A stretch of 64,000 nt of DNA from Paenisporosarcina sp049671445 (GTDB lineage Bacteria; Bacillota; Bacilli; Bacillales_A; Planococcaceae). Below, piece by piece: positions 8,615-18,184 of the stretch. A program made the translations under genes and the position numbers. Position 1 is the stretch's first letter, and each line of letters begins with the position of its first letter. The notes under the pieces were generated by a model, which had not been told where the DNA came from, searched no databases, and worked only from the letters and a program-made list of their open reading frames with translations. The stretch lies in NCBI RefSeq assembly GCF_049671445.1, contig NZ_JBATUX010000064.1, forward strand, positions 62,001-126,000, written 5' to 3'.

Positions 8615-9745
8615 ATGGCGGACAAGTCTGAACGTTCAAAAGAGGCTGAAACTGAGGTCAGATTAGAAGAAGCAAAAAAATCTCTACTCGAAATGGGCAA
8701 AAAAGCGGGTGAGTTAACATTTGCTGACATAGCTGAAAAATTAGCTGTCTTTGTATTGGAATCAGATCAAATCGAAGAGTTTATTGAGCAACTAGAAGCA
8801 CAAGGTGTTGAACTTGGTAGAAAAGATGGCGATGAAGAAGACTTAGAGAAGCTAATGAAAAAAGGGCAAGAAGAAGAAACGTTCGACTTAAACGATTTAA
8901 GCGTACCACCAGGGGTTAAAATTAATGATCCTGTGCGTATGTACTTAAAAGAAATTGGTCGTGTTGACTTACTTTCTGCAGATGAAGAAATCGCACTTGC
9001 TCAACGTATTGAAGTAGGCGATGAAGAAGCGAAAAAACGTTTAGCTGAAGCAAACTTACGACTTGTTGTAAGTATTGCAAAACGTTATGTTGGACGTGGA
9101 ATGTTATTCTTGGATCTAATTCAAGAAGGTAATATGGGTCTAATTAAAGCTGTTGAGAAATTTGATTTCCGAAAAGGATTTAAATTTAGCACATATGCTA
9201 CTTGGTGGATTCGTCAAGCAATAACTCGTGCGATTGCTGACCAAGCACGTACAATTCGTATTCCTGTTCATATGGTTGAAACCATTAATAAACTGATTCG
9301 TGTTCAACGTCAGTTATTGCAAGATTTAGGTCGTGAGCCTTCTCCTGAAGAAATTGGAGAAGAAATGGAGTTGCTAGCTGAAAAAGTACGTGAAATCTTA
9401 AAGATTGCACAAGAGCCTGTTTCACTTGAAACACCGATTGGTGAAGAAGATGATTCACATTTAGGTGACTTTATTGAAGACTCTGATGCTCAATCTCCAT
9501 CTGATCATGCAGCGTACGAACTTTTAAAAGAGCAATTAGAAGACGTTTTAGACACGTTAACTGATCGTGAAGAAAATGTGCTACGCTTGCGTTTCGGTCT
9601 TGATGATGGCCGTACACGTACTTTAGAAGAGGTTGGAAAAGTATTTGGCGTAACTCGTGAACGAATTCGTCAAATTGAAGCGAAAGCTTTACGCAAATTG
9701 CGTCATCCATCACGAAGCAAACGATTAAAAGACTTTTTAGAATAG
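8615..9745 (+). CDS. sigA: Primary sigma factor SigA (RpoD)
   Basis: Housekeeping sigma-70 factor of RNA polymerase. The 376-residue product shows region 1.1 (acidic N-terminus), 1.2 (DPVRMYLKEIGRV), 2.1-2.4 (ANLRLVVSIAKRY, FKFSTYATWWIRQAI), 3 and 4.2 with the helix-turn-helix TLEEVGKVFGVTRERIRQIE. ATG 8615 has a perfect AAGGAGG at 8601-8607; an in-frame start 24 bases upstream is less likely. It lies 28 bases behind dnaG and ends in a clear terminator. Confidence 0.98.
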   Translation: MADKSERSKEAETEVRLEEAKKSLLEMGKKAGELTFADIAEKLAVFVLESDQIEEFIEQLEAQGVELGRKDGDEEDLEKLMKKGQEEETFDLNDLSVPPGVKINDPVRMYLKEIGRVDLLSADEEIALAQRIEVGDEEAKKRLAEANLRLVVSIAKRYVGRGMLFLDLIQEGNMGLIKAVEKFDFRKGFKFSTYATWWIRQAITRAIADQARTIRIPVHMVETINKLIRVQRQLLQDLGREPSPEEIGEEMELLAEKVREILKIAQEPVSLETPIGEEDDSHLGDFIEDSDAQSPSDHAAYELLKEQLEDVLDTLTDREENVLRLRFGLDDGRTRTLEEVGKVFGVTRERIRQIEAKALRKLRHPSRSKRLKDFLE

Positions 9746-9752
9746 AAATTCC

Positions 9753-9785
9753 AAAAGACATTCACTTCTGTGAATGTCTTTTTTT
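9753..9785 (+). terminator. Intrinsic terminator after sigA
   Basis: AAAGACATTCAC, loop TTCT, GTGAATGTCTTT and a T run. Confidence 0.93.
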
Positions 9786-9925
9786 GAAATAAAAATATAA
9801 GTTTGCAGTTCGGAGCCCTTAAATTATGGATTAAGAGTCATTGGACATTAAAGTATTATTAAAGAGTATTTTTATCAAATTAAAAAGATTTTTCAATCTT
9901 GCTAGTCTTAATACTAACAAAATAG

Positions 9926-9955
9926 TTGTGAATGTTAGAATATTACCTTTATAAT
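9926..9955 (+). promoter_or_regulatory. Sigma-A type promoter of the acyl-CoA dehydrogenase gene
   Basis: TTGTGA (9926-9931), an 18-base spacer and TATAAT (9950-9955). An imperfect palindrome TAGTCTTAATACTA (9903-9916) lies just upstream of the -35 box and might be an operator; I cannot assign it to a regulator. Confidence 0.6.
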
Positions 9956-9996
9956 GAAAATTGAAAGCGTTTTATAAATTAAAGGGGTTGAATGTA

Positions 9997-11136
9997 GTGA
10001 ATTTTGATTTATCGCAAGAACATCAGATGATTCGCAAGACAATGAAGGAGTTTGCGGATAAAGTTGTAGCACCAGGCGCGATAGAACGTGACCGCACGAA
10101 AGCTTTCCCAAAAGAAATCTTTAAACAGTTAGCCGACATGGGGATGATGGGCGTACCGTTTTCAGAAGAGTATGGCGGAGCAGGCTCTGATACGATTAGT
10201 TTTGCAATTGTAACGGAAGAATTAAGTCGTGCTTGTGCATCTACAGGAATTACCTATTCAGCACATATATCATTAGGTGGGGCTCCACTTAATTTGTTTG
10301 GTACAGAAGAACAAAAGCAAAAATATTTAGCACCGATTTGTTCGGGAGAGTCTTTCGGAGCGTTTGGTTTAACTGAACCAAATGCAGGTTCTGATGCGGG
10401 TGGTACACAAACTCGAGCAGTTGAAGATGGCGATGATTTTATTATTAACGGAAGCAAAGTATATATTACGAATGCAAGTTATGCGAAGCATTTAGCAATT
10501 ACGGCAATAACAGGGATGAAAGATGGCAAGAAAGAAATAAGTGCTATCATCGTACCTACTGATGCTGAAGGATTTACTGTTATTGATAATTATGAAAAAA
10601 TGGGCTTAAATGCATCAAATACTACTGAACTAGTATTAGAGAATGTAAGAGTTCCAAAATCGAACTTATTAGGGAAACGTGGAGAAGGCTTCCAACAGTT
10701 CTTAATCACTCTTGATGGTGGACGAATTGGTATTGGGGCTATGGCAGTCGGGATTGCACAAGCGGCCTTTGATAAAGCATTACGCTACTCTAAAGAGCGT
10801 CAGCAATTTGGTAAACCATTATCACATTTCCAAATTACTCAATTCAAATTAGCTGATATGGCGATGAAAATCGAATTAGCACGTACAATGGTTCATAAAG
10901 CGGCTTGGTTAAAAGATCAGGGTCGACCTTTTACAAAAGAAGCCTCTATGTGTAAGTTGTACGCGTCAGAGATTGCAATGCAAGTTGCCGATCAAGCTGT
11001 TCAAATTCATGGTGGATATGGCTATATGAAAGAGTATGAAGTAGAACGCTATATGCGTGATGCGAAATTACTCGAAATTGGTGAAGGTACATCCGAAATT
11101 CAACGAATGGTTATTGCTCGTCAAATTGGTGTTTAA
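9997..11136 (+). CDS. Short-chain acyl-CoA dehydrogenase
   Basis: FAD-dependent enzyme that introduces the alpha-beta double bond in acyl-CoA, using electron-transferring flavoprotein as acceptor. Domain order: N-terminal helical domain, middle beta domain (FGLTEPNAGSDAGG flavin/substrate segment), C-terminal helical domain with IHGGYGYMKEYEVERYMRDAK and EGTSEIQR. The last holds the catalytic glutamate typical of the butyryl-CoA/short-chain class. GTG 9997 is preferred (379 residues, AAAGGGG at 9981-9987); an upstream TTG gives a poorer N-terminus. It stands alone with its own promoter. Substrate could be butyryl-, methyl-branched or isovaleryl-CoA; sequence alone does not decide. Confidence 0.88.
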   Translation: MNFDLSQEHQMIRKTMKEFADKVVAPGAIERDRTKAFPKEIFKQLADMGMMGVPFSEEYGGAGSDTISFAIVTEELSRACASTGITYSAHISLGGAPLNLFGTEEQKQKYLAPICSGESFGAFGLTEPNAGSDAGGTQTRAVEDGDDFIINGSKVYITNASYAKHLAITAITGMKDGKKEISAIIVPTDAEGFTVIDNYEKMGLNASNTTELVLENVRVPKSNLLGKRGEGFQQFLITLDGGRIGIGAMAVGIAQAAFDKALRYSKERQQFGKPLSHFQITQFKLADMAMKIELARTMVHKAAWLKDQGRPFTKEASMCKLYASEIAMQVADQAVQIHGGYGYMKEYEVERYMRDAKLLEIGEGTSEIQRMVIARQIGV

Positions 11137-11279
11137 TATTCATTAATTTGTCGAATTTCTGACAATCTAATGAAAACTTCCATGTTAGGACTTTTCGTTT
11201 GAAGTAGAATGCAGTACAATAACAGTGTTGACTGATTCTATTATAGAAAAAGAATGAACGAAAAGAAGGAGGTTACATG

Positions 11280-11654
11280 ATGCAAAAAAATCCAATCGTA
11301 CCATTTATTTTAATTGCAGCATTTGGTATCGCACTTATTTTCTTCCTATCAATTCAAGGCGTTGATAAAAAGAAAGAAATTGCTGAAGGACATGAAGAAG
11401 GCGCTACTGAAGAAACTGAAGGTGGCGAAAGTGCAGAAGGATTTGATCCTGAAGCTGTCGCTCAAGGAAAATGTATTTCATGTCATGGTGGAGATCTTGC
11501 TGGTCAAGGAAACTTCCCATCATTAGTGGATACAAAACTTTCTAAAGAAGAAATTGCTGAAGTTATCACAAACGGTAAAGGCGCAATGCCTCCTGGTTTA
11601 GTAGAAGAAGCAAACGTAGATGCAATGGCTGAATACATTCTTACATTAGAATAG
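11280..11654 (+). CDS. cccA: Membrane-anchored cytochrome c550
   Basis: Small electron carrier on the outer face of the membrane, feeding terminal oxidases. The 124-residue product begins with NPIVPFILIAAFGIALIFFL, an uncleaved membrane anchor, followed by a Glu/Gly-rich linker (residues 35-58) and a class I cytochrome c domain with the heme motif C65-I-S-C68-H69 and axial methionine M103 in GAMPPGL. ATG 11280 is seven bases behind AAGGAGG; ATG 11277 is also possible. The position after sigA and before trmK matches B. subtilis cccA, which supports the name. Confidence 0.92.
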   Translation: MQKNPIVPFILIAAFGIALIFFLSIQGVDKKKEIAEGHEEGATEETEGGESAEGFDPEAVAQGKCISCHGGDLAGQGNFPSLVDTKLSKEEIAEVITNGKGAMPPGLVEEANVDAMAEYILTLE

Positions 11655-11661
11655 TTTTGCT

Positions 11662-11695
11662 AACCCTTATCCTAACCATGGATAAGGGTTTTTTA
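11662..11695 (+). terminator. Intrinsic terminator after cccA
   Basis: AACCCTTATCC pairs with GGATAAGGGTT, followed by TTTT. Confidence 0.92.
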
Positions 11696-12037
11696 GTGGT
11701 TTTTTTAAGGAAGATTATTAGAGTCGATTTCATCATTCATCAAACCGGATGTAAGCACGAACATTCTAAAAACAGATTTTGCTACGAGTAATTTCAGGAG
11801 CAGCACTTTAGAGGTGGAGACCCCCGCAAGTATGTCTTACAAGGTCGAAATATGTAATTGTGATTGTATTAAGTGTAATTATTCCCTTGATTTATTCCCA
11901 TTCAAACTTCATTAATTCCTATTCACCCGTTTTTATCCGTTATTTAATGCTTCTTGGAACATGCGGCAAACGCAAATGACCGACATACTACTACATTTTT
12001 TAATTAAGAATCTTAATATAATATTTATAATTTTTGT
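11696..12037. other. Intergenic stretch without recognisable gene
   Basis: About 340 bases between the cccA terminator and repeat R2. No open frame with a start and ribosome binding site, no RNA-like structure. A short piece near 11815-11830 (GGAGACCCCCGCAAG) weakly resembles the repeat core and may be a degraded fragment. Confidence 0.5.
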
Positions 12038-12315
12038 AATGGGTCTTCAAAAAAGTCCTAAATATAAAAAATGGAGATAAATGAGTCTTTTATCTGTACC
12101 TACAATTGAACAATGTAAACAGTGAAAGTTGTCTGTTTTGCACATGATGAGCTTATGGGTGATTGGAGTGGAAGACGGCGACTCCGGCGGGAATAGCATG
12201 AGCTGAAGACCCCGCAGGCGAGCTTGCTCGCCGAGGAGGCTGAGGCCATGCCCGCGGAAAGCGTCCGGCTGAAACGGAAATCAACCCCACTAAAATAAAA
12301 AGGGAACTGTCTTTA
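12038..12315 (-). repeat. Interspersed GC-rich repeat, copy R2 (inverted, no inserts)
   Basis: The most compact of the three copies. In its minus-strand orientation it reads from an AGACAGTTCCC-TTTTTATTTTAG end (near 12315), through CGTTTCAGCCGGACGCTTTC, CCTCAGCCTCCTCGGCGAGC, GGGGTCTTCAGCTCATGCTA and CCACTCCAATCA, to a TATATTTAGGACTT end (near 12055). The core can fold: GCGGG and GCATG on one side match CATGC and CCCGC on the other, and GGCGAGC-TT-GCTCGCC forms the apical hairpin. It lies in the intergenic space before trmK. Confidence 0.87.
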
Positions 12316-12447
12316 GTTGAAGAGACAATCAAACAATAAACTTTGAACTTGAAAATCACCTATAGAAAGCAGTAGATATAACTCAACTTGCTGCGTCTTT
12401 CCCGTTCTATGGTACAATCTTGATATAAAAGAAAGGAGAGGATTTCG

Positions 12448-13149
12448 TTGAACGCACAACGTCTCTCAGAACGATTAACACGTGTAGCAGCTTATGTAAA
12501 ACCAGGTTCCATTGTCGCTGACATTGGAAGTGATCACGCATATTTACCTTGTTACTTAATTCACCACCAAATCGCAGAAAAAGCAATTGCGGGTGAAGTA
12601 GCTAAAGGTCCTTATGAATCAGCCCGAAATCAAATTGTAGAAGAACAATTAGAAGATAAGATAACGGTACGTTTTGCAAATGGATTGCAAGCAATTAACC
12701 ATGAAGATTTAGTTGATACGGTAACGATTGCAGGAATGGGTGGACCATTAATTGCGACTATTTTACAGCAAGACTTAGATAGATTAGCAACAGTTAATCG
12801 ATTAATATTGCAACCCAATATTCATGCCAAAGCCATTCGGGAATGGGCAATCATGAACGACTGGAAGCTGGTAGCCGAAGAAATATTACAAGAGGACGAT
12901 AAGATTTATGAAATTCTTGTTCTTGAAAGAGGTAAAATGAAGTTATCTGAAACTGAAGCTTTGATGGGGCCATTATTAATAATGGATACTCAAAATGAAG
13001 TATTTCGCTTAAAGTGGGAAAAAGAATCTTCAGAGTGGATGCGAATATTAGATGCTATAAATGTGGCAGAAATGTCACCTGAAGTACAATTGAAAAGAGC
13101 AGAAATTGAAGGGAAATTAAAAATCGTAAAGGATGTGTTTAGTGCATGA
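12448..13149 (+). CDS. trmK: tRNA (adenine(22)-N1)-methyltransferase
   Basis: SAM-dependent enzyme methylating A22 in the D-arm of tRNAs. It has 233 residues; the Rossmann-fold SAM motif is VADIGSDHAYLP (around residues 24-35) and the catalytic region includes TVTIAGMGGPLI. The start is TTG 12448, preceded by GAAAGGAGAGG with good spacing. It overlaps yqfO by four bases (ATGA-type), so the two genes are coupled, as in B. subtilis (yqfN-yqfO). Confidence 0.95.
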   Translation: MNAQRLSERLTRVAAYVKPGSIVADIGSDHAYLPCYLIHHQIAEKAIAGEVAKGPYESARNQIVEEQLEDKITVRFANGLQAINHEDLVDTVTIAGMGGPLIATILQQDLDRLATVNRLILQPNIHAKAIREWAIMNDWKLVAEEILQEDDKIYEILVLERGKMKLSETEALMGPLLIMDTQNEVFRLKWEKESSEWMRILDAINVAEMSPEVQLKRAEIEGKLKIVKDVFSA

Positions 13150-14264
13150 AAACAGCGAATGGACATGAAATCATCCAATTATTTGAGTCCTGGTCGCCAA
13201 AATTCTTTGCACTAGAAGGAGATCCCATTGGCTTACAGGTTGGGCAATTGAATCGACAAATTCAAAACGTTCTAGTAACACTTGATGTCACGTTGCAAGT
13301 GGTACAAGAAGCAATTGACCATAACTGTCAATTAATACTTGCTCATCATCCCCCTATATATCGCCCATTAAAAAATCTTCGAACCGATACACCAACAGGA
13401 AATATAGTCGAGTTATGTATTAAACATGACATTGCAGTTTACGCAGCACATACAAACTTGGATGTTGCACCTGGAGGGGTTAACGATTTATTAGCAGAAG
13501 CACTGGAGTTACAAAAAATTAGCATTTTAGATGAGACGTATGCCGAATCAGTAATGAAATTAGCCATATTCGTTCCAACTACGCATTCAGAAGTTTTGCG
13601 TCATCAATTAGCACTGGCAGGTGCTGGTCAAATTGGTAACTATGATAGCTGTAGTTTTTCTTCACTTGGTACTGGGCGGTTTCAACCATTAGATGGTTCA
13701 AATCCTGCCATTGGTCAATTAAATACCTTAGAACAAGTGGAAGAGGAAAAAGTAGAAGTTGTTTTTGAGTCATCTAAGAAGTCGAAGATTTTAAAAGCGA
13801 TGTACGAATATCATCCTTATGAGGAAGTAGCTTTTGATATATGGGAGCTTGATTCCAAAACAAACAATCAAGGCATAGGAAGAATTGGCTTGCTTGAACA
13901 ACCGTTGTCACTTGATGAATTTGCCGAAAAGGTGAAAGAGCAGTTGAAAGTGCCGTTTGTTCGTATTGTAGGGGATGCTACGAAAAGCATTCGCAAAGTG
14001 GCAGTACTAGGTGGAGACGGTAATAAATATATTCAAACGGCTAAACGAGCAGGTGCAGATGTCTTGGTTACTGGTGATTTATATTTCCATGTGGCACAAG
14101 AAGCACAATTGCTTGGTTTGTCTGTCATCGATCCAGGTCACCATGTAGAATCGGTTATGAAGTCAGGCGTTTCAGTTAAAATGAATAATTTATGTGAAGA
14201 GAAAAAGTACTCATGTAGATTCATTTCTTCAAGTATTTCAACAGAACCATTTCGAGTTAAATAG
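13146..14264 (+). CDS. yqfO: Nif3-like dinuclear metal centre protein
   Basis: NIF3/YqfO/YbgI family, a hexameric ring-forming protein with a dinuclear metal site; often annotated GTP cyclohydrolase 1 type 2, but the physiological reaction is not settled. The 372 residues include the N-terminal metal motif LAHHPPIYRPLK and AAHTNLD, a central PII/CutA-like insertion (around 125-230) typical of the Bacillus form, and the C-terminal TGDLYFHVAQEA and DPGHHVES metal ligands. It overlaps trmK by four bases. A bidirectional terminator follows. Confidence 0.9.
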   Translation: MKTANGHEIIQLFESWSPKFFALEGDPIGLQVGQLNRQIQNVLVTLDVTLQVVQEAIDHNCQLILAHHPPIYRPLKNLRTDTPTGNIVELCIKHDIAVYAAHTNLDVAPGGVNDLLAEALELQKISILDETYAESVMKLAIFVPTTHSEVLRHQLALAGAGQIGNYDSCSFSSLGTGRFQPLDGSNPAIGQLNTLEQVEEEKVEVVFESSKKSKILKAMYEYHPYEEVAFDIWELDSKTNNQGIGRIGLLEQPLSLDEFAEKVKEQLKVPFVRIVGDATKSIRKVAVLGGDGNKYIQTAKRAGADVLVTGDLYFHVAQEAQLLGLSVIDPGHHVESVMKSGVSVKMNNLCEEKKYSCRFISSSISTEPFRVK

Positions 14265-14302
14265 AAAAGAGGCTATCCAGTTTAATGGATAGCCTCTCTT
14301 TT
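14265..14302. terminator. Bidirectional terminator between yqfO and ispH
   Basis: AAAAGAGGCTATCC pairs with GGATAGCCTCT-CTTTT. A-run and T-run flank the stem, so it can serve both convergent genes. Confidence 0.9.
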
Positions 14303-14304
14303 GG

Positions 14305-15282
14305 TTAAGATAAAGAGTATGGTTCAATTCGTATCACGGGTTGTGGATTTTTGATTTTAGGTAAAATCTTATCGATTGTTACTTTTCTTTCAAGACGATG
14401 CGTTTGTGGATCTTGTGGATCATACTTTTCTAAGAATTGAACGACTTCTTTTACGATAGGTGTTGGTGTCGAAGCGCCAGCAGTAACCGCAATGATTTCA
14501 ATGCCTTCAAGCCATTCTAATTTGAGTTCTGATAAATCCGAAATACGATAAGAAGGAGTCTCTGCAATTTCTTCAGAAACTTGAGTCAGACGATTTGAGT
14601 TATTACTCATTGGATCTCCAACGACAATTAACAACTGAGCTACGCCAGCTTGATCTGCTACCGCTTCTTGACGAACTTGTGTTGCTAGACAAATTTCTTT
14701 ATGCACTTCAATATGAGGAAACTTTTGTTCTAGTTTTTTCATCAGTTCGACAACATCCCATTGACTCATGGTAGTTTGGTTCGTGACAATTAATTTTTCT
14801 GCTTGAATATTCAATTGTTCCACGTCTTCGACCGTTTGAACGAGATGAACAGCGTTTGGAGCTACGCCAATCGCACCTTCAGGTTCAGGATGTCCCTTTT
14901 TCCCAATATAGATTACTTGGTAACCTTCATCAGTCTTTTCACGAATTAAATCATGAGTAACCGTTACGTCAGGGCAAGTAGCGTCAATAGATACCAAGCC
15001 CTTTTGTTTGGCTAACTCACGAACTTCAGGTGACACGCCATGAGCGGTAAAGATGACAGTACCGCCATCCACTTTATCTAAAATTTCTTTTCTGTTTTCG
15101 CCATCTAACGTAATAATACCGTCGTTTTCAAATGCATCAGTTACGTGTTTGTTATGCACAATCATACCTAATATATATATCGGACGTGGTAGGGATGTGT
15201 CCATCGCTGCATTACGAGCGATTACCATTGCATCCACTACGCCGTAACAATAGCCACGTGGGGTAATTTTGAGTACTTGCAT
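14305..15282 (-). CDS. ispH: 4-hydroxy-3-methylbut-2-enyl diphosphate reductase
   Basis: Last step of the MEP isoprenoid pathway: reduces HMBPP to IPP and DMAPP with a [4Fe-4S] cluster. It has 325 residues. The three cluster cysteines are in RGYCYGVVDAM (C12), DATCPDVT and EICLATQ; HNKHV, TAHGVSPEV and GHPEPEGAIG substrate-binding segments are intact. ATG 15282 is preceded on the minus strand by GAGAGGAG. Together with ispG (22334-23440) two MEP enzymes lie in this window. The gene faces yqfO. Confidence 0.96.
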   Translation of the reverse strand: MQVLKITPRGYCYGVVDAMVIARNAAMDTSLPRPIYILGMIVHNKHVTDAFENDGIITLDGENRKEILDKVDGGTVIFTAHGVSPEVRELAKQKGLVSIDATCPDVTVTHDLIREKTDEGYQVIYIGKKGHPEPEGAIGVAPNAVHLVQTVEDVEQLNIQAEKLIVTNQTTMSQWDVVELMKKLEQKFPHIEVHKEICLATQVRQEAVADQAGVAQLLIVVGDPMSNNSNRLTQVSEEIAETPSYRISDLSELKLEWLEGIEIIAVTAGASTPTPIVKEVVQFLEKYDPQDPQTHRLERKVTIDKILPKIKNPQPVIRIEPYSLS

Positions 15283-15348
15283 ATGTAGCACTCCTCTCAA
15301 AAGTTGTTAATCTCTATTATAACGGAGAGAAGTGCTTAATTCAAAAAA

Positions 15349-15813
15349 TCAAAGAGGTGGTTGAAAAATCCTTGGAATTGAAGAGCCAGTTGTTCGAGTA
15401 ACTGAAGTTGCCGCAGCACCTGCGCTACGACTTACTGCACTTGCAGTAGAAGTTGCGTCTGGCATGCTTTGAAAGCCACGATAAATTTTCCAAAGTGCTG
15501 GAATGTTTTGGACCATAGGTGCTACTTGCTGAACCATAGGTGTCAATCTTTGTGCTGTTGATAGAAATTGATCAGCAGTTTGTAAATATTGTTCCATACG
15601 GTTCACTTGAGGAGTTCCTGCATTCCCCATTCCAAAGGGAGATTGAGAAGGTCCACCTCCGGGGAAGCCATTGGGCATTTGTGGACCACTCATATTTCCT
15701 GCACTGAATGATTGAGAAAGTCCTCTTAAAAAGCTATTACGTGGTGGTTGAAATTGCTGTGGAATAGGTGGGGATTGTTGTTGAGAAAATGGATAAAAAG
15801 ATTGATAACGCAT
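15349..15813 (-). CDS. yqfQ: YqfQ-like protein (VrrA family)
   Basis: Protein of unknown function, 154 residues, rich in Pro, Gln, Gly and Ser in its first half (for example QQQSPPIPQQFQPPR) with a more ordered segment near residues 80-115 (MEQYLQTADQFLSTAQRLTPM...). Composition, position next to ispH and length match YqfQ/VrrA proteins of bacilli, some of which are spore-associated. ATG 15813 has AAGGAGG upstream. It runs opposite to cshB. I cannot assign a biochemical role. Confidence 0.72.
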   Translation of the reverse strand: MRYQSFYPFSQQQSPPIPQQFQPPRNSFLRGLSQSFSAGNMSGPQMPNGFPGGGPSQSPFGMGNAGTPQVNRMEQYLQTADQFLSTAQRLTPMVQQVAPMVQNIPALWKIYRGFQSMPDATSTASAVSRSAGAAATSVTRTTGSSIPRIFQPPL

Positions 15814-15938
15814 AAAATCCTCCTTTCGAAATAAATAGTTAATTGACTCAATGGCCATAATACAACTATGATAAACTGATGGTCTTTAAAACAGACGAAA
15901 GAACATGCTACAATGAATGTACGTAAGGAGGGGCAAAA

Positions 15939-17240
15939 ATGTCCAAATATACTGATTATGATTTCCAGCCTTTTTTACAAGATGCCATTAGTAAATTAGG
16001 TTTTACAGAACCAACACCCATTCAAAAAGAAATTATTCCTTTGATTTTAAAAGGTAAAAGTGCGATTGGCCAAGCACATACGGGTACAGGGAAAACACAT
16101 AGTTTTTTAATTCCGATTGTAGAGCGAATTCAATCAAACAAAACAGAATTACAAGCTATTATTACGTCTCCAACTCGTGAACTTGCTTCTCAGATTTTCG
16201 AAGAACTAAGTAAGTTAACTGAAGGTACAGAAATTCAATCAAAATTGTTTATTGGTGGAACTGATAAACAACGTTCGATTGATAAACTAAAAACACAACC
16301 ACATATCGTAGTGGGTACTCCTGGACGTATTCGTGACTTAGTTAAAGAAAATGCTTTACTTGTTCATACTGCACCGATATTAGTAGTAGATGAAGCTGAC
16401 CTTGCTTTTGACTTAGGCTTTATTGAGGATATTGATACATTTGCAGGAAAAATGCCAGCAACTTTGGAAATGTACGTCTTTTCTGCGACGATTCCAGAAC
16501 GCTTACAACCATTCTTGAAAAAGTATATGGAGGCTCCGGCTCATATTCATATCGGAGACAAGCGTCCTGCAGCTGAAGGTATTGAGTTTAATCTAGTACC
16601 GGTTCGTAGTAAGTCTAAAAAGAAACGGTTAGTAGAAGTTATGGAAGGAATAAATCCTTACTTAGCCATTATTTTTACAAACACTCGTAAGAATGCAGAT
16701 GACGTAGCTAATTATTTAGCTGAAGCAGGTTATCGCGTAGGACGTATTCATGGAGATTTAGCACCACGTGAACGTACTCGTATGATGAGACAAGTTCGTG
16801 AACTTGAGTATCAATATATTGTAGCAACAGATCTTGCTGCACGTGGTATCGATATCCAAGGAGTAAGTCACGTAATTAACTTTGAGCTTCCTGAAGACTT
16901 GGAATTCTTTATTCACCGTGTTGGACGTACTGCTCGTGCTGGATTAAAAGGTACATCTATAACATTATATGAACCAACAGATGAAGACGCGATTATTCGT
17001 ATTGAAAAAATGGGAATTCCATTCGTTCATGTAGATATTAAAGATGGTGAGTGGTCAGAACTAAAAGAACGCCACGAACGTAAAAATCGTAAAAAGACTG
17101 AAATTAGTGAAATTGATCAAAAAGCAAAATCATTAGTTCGTAAACCTAAAAAAGTAAAACCTGGCTATAAACGTAATATGCGCTGGGAAATGGACAAAGT
17201 TAAAAAGAGAGAACGTCGTATTAAAAACCGTAAAAAGTAA
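15939..17240 (+). CDS. cshB: DEAD-box RNA helicase CshB
   Basis: ATP-dependent RNA helicase linked to cold adaptation and RNA turnover. The 433 residues contain the Q motif (FTEPTPIQKEII), Walker A AHTGTGKT, PTRELA, DEAD in VVDEADLAF, FSAT, and HRVGRTARAG, followed by a lysine/arginine-rich tail (residues 375-433) typical of CshB. ATG 15939 has AAGGAGGGG upstream. nfo follows 14 bases later, as in B. subtilis (yqfR-yqfS). Confidence 0.95.
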   Translation: MSKYTDYDFQPFLQDAISKLGFTEPTPIQKEIIPLILKGKSAIGQAHTGTGKTHSFLIPIVERIQSNKTELQAIITSPTRELASQIFEELSKLTEGTEIQSKLFIGGTDKQRSIDKLKTQPHIVVGTPGRIRDLVKENALLVHTAPILVVDEADLAFDLGFIEDIDTFAGKMPATLEMYVFSATIPERLQPFLKKYMEAPAHIHIGDKRPAAEGIEFNLVPVRSKSKKKRLVEVMEGINPYLAIIFTNTRKNADDVANYLAEAGYRVGRIHGDLAPRERTRMMRQVRELEYQYIVATDLAARGIDIQGVSHVINFELPEDLEFFIHRVGRTARAGLKGTSITLYEPTDEDAIIRIEKMGIPFVHVDIKDGEWSELKERHERKNRKKTEISEIDQKAKSLVRKPKKVKPGYKRNMRWEMDKVKKRERRIKNRKK

Positions 17241-17254
17241 GGGGATTTTTCGAT

Positions 17255-18142
17255 ATGTTATTAGGTTCACATGTTTCGATGAGTGGGAAGAACATGTTGC
17301 TTGCTGCGAGTGAGGAAGCTGCTTCTTATGGAGCGACTACTTTTATGATTTATACAGGAGCACCACAAAATACACGCCGTAAACCGATTGAAGAGTTGAA
17401 CATTGAAGCAGGACATGCGCATATGAGTACGCATGGAATGTCGAATATTGTGGTTCATGCTCCATATATCATTAACATCGGTAATTCTCTCAAACCTGAA
17501 ACATTTGCACTCGGAGTCGAATTCTTACAAAAAGAAATTGAACGAACTGCAGCATTAGGGGCAAAGCAAATTGTTTTACACCCTGGTGCTCATGTTGGTG
17601 CTGGCGCGGATAAAGGCATTGAAAAAATAATTGAAGGTTTAAATGAAGTGTTATCGCAAGACTTTCCGGTTCAAATCGCTTTGGAAACAATGGCGGGTAA
17701 AGGGACTGAATGCGGTCGCTCATTTGAAGAACTTGCACAAATCATCAATGGTGTTACTCATAATGAACGACTTTCTGTTTGTTTAGATACATGCCATATT
17801 CATGATGCAGGTTATAATATCGTCGATGAATTTGACAATGTTCTTAATCAATTTGATCAATTGATTGGCGTCGACCGTTTAAAAGTGCTTCATATTAATG
17901 ACAGCAAAAATATTCGTGGTGCCGGTAAAGATCGCCATGAAAATATTGGTTTTGGTGAGATTGGTTTTCAAACACTTAATCAAATCGTGCATCATCCACA
18001 ACTAGTAAATGTTCCTAAAATCTTAGAAACACCATATGTAGGGTTAGATGCAAAAAATAAAAAACCACCTTATTTTTATGAAATTGAAATGTTTAAAGCA
18101 CAAACATTTATGCCAGAAAGCATTGACAAATTACGTTCATAA
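17255..18142 (+). CDS. nfo: Endonuclease IV (AP endonuclease)
   Basis: Zinc-dependent TIM-barrel enzyme cleaving 5' to abasic sites in base excision repair; in sporulating bacilli it protects spores. The 295 residues carry LGSHVSMSG at the start and the metal-ligand segments HPGAH, LETMAGKG, CLDTCHIHDAGY, HINDSK, and LETPY. The start ATG 17255 has AAGGGGAT upstream. It shares a transcript with cshB and ends in a terminator. Confidence 0.96.
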   Translation: MLLGSHVSMSGKNMLLAASEEAASYGATTFMIYTGAPQNTRRKPIEELNIEAGHAHMSTHGMSNIVVHAPYIINIGNSLKPETFALGVEFLQKEIERTAALGAKQIVLHPGAHVGAGADKGIEKIIEGLNEVLSQDFPVQIALETMAGKGTECGRSFEELAQIINGVTHNERLSVCLDTCHIHDAGYNIVDEFDNVLNQFDQLIGVDRLKVLHINDSKNIRGAGKDRHENIGFGEIGFQTLNQIVHHPQLVNVPKILETPYVGLDAKNKKPPYFYEIEMFKAQTFMPESIDKLRS

Positions 18143-18150
18143 ACTTTAAG

Positions 18151-18184
18151 AGACTCAAGCAGTTACCTGTTTGAGTCTTTTTTT
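18151..18184. terminator. Terminator after nfo (bidirectional)
   Basis: AGACTCAA-g-CAG pairs with CTG-t-TTGAGTCT, followed by T run; also usable by the converging small gene on the minus strand. Confidence 0.88.

Noticed and set aside
9903..9916. Palindrome TAGTCTTAATACTA as a FapR or FadR operator
   Set aside because: It does not fit either consensus well; kept only as a note on the promoter entry.
11815..11830. Further degraded copy of the GC-rich repeat
   Set aside because: Similarity covers only about 15 bases.
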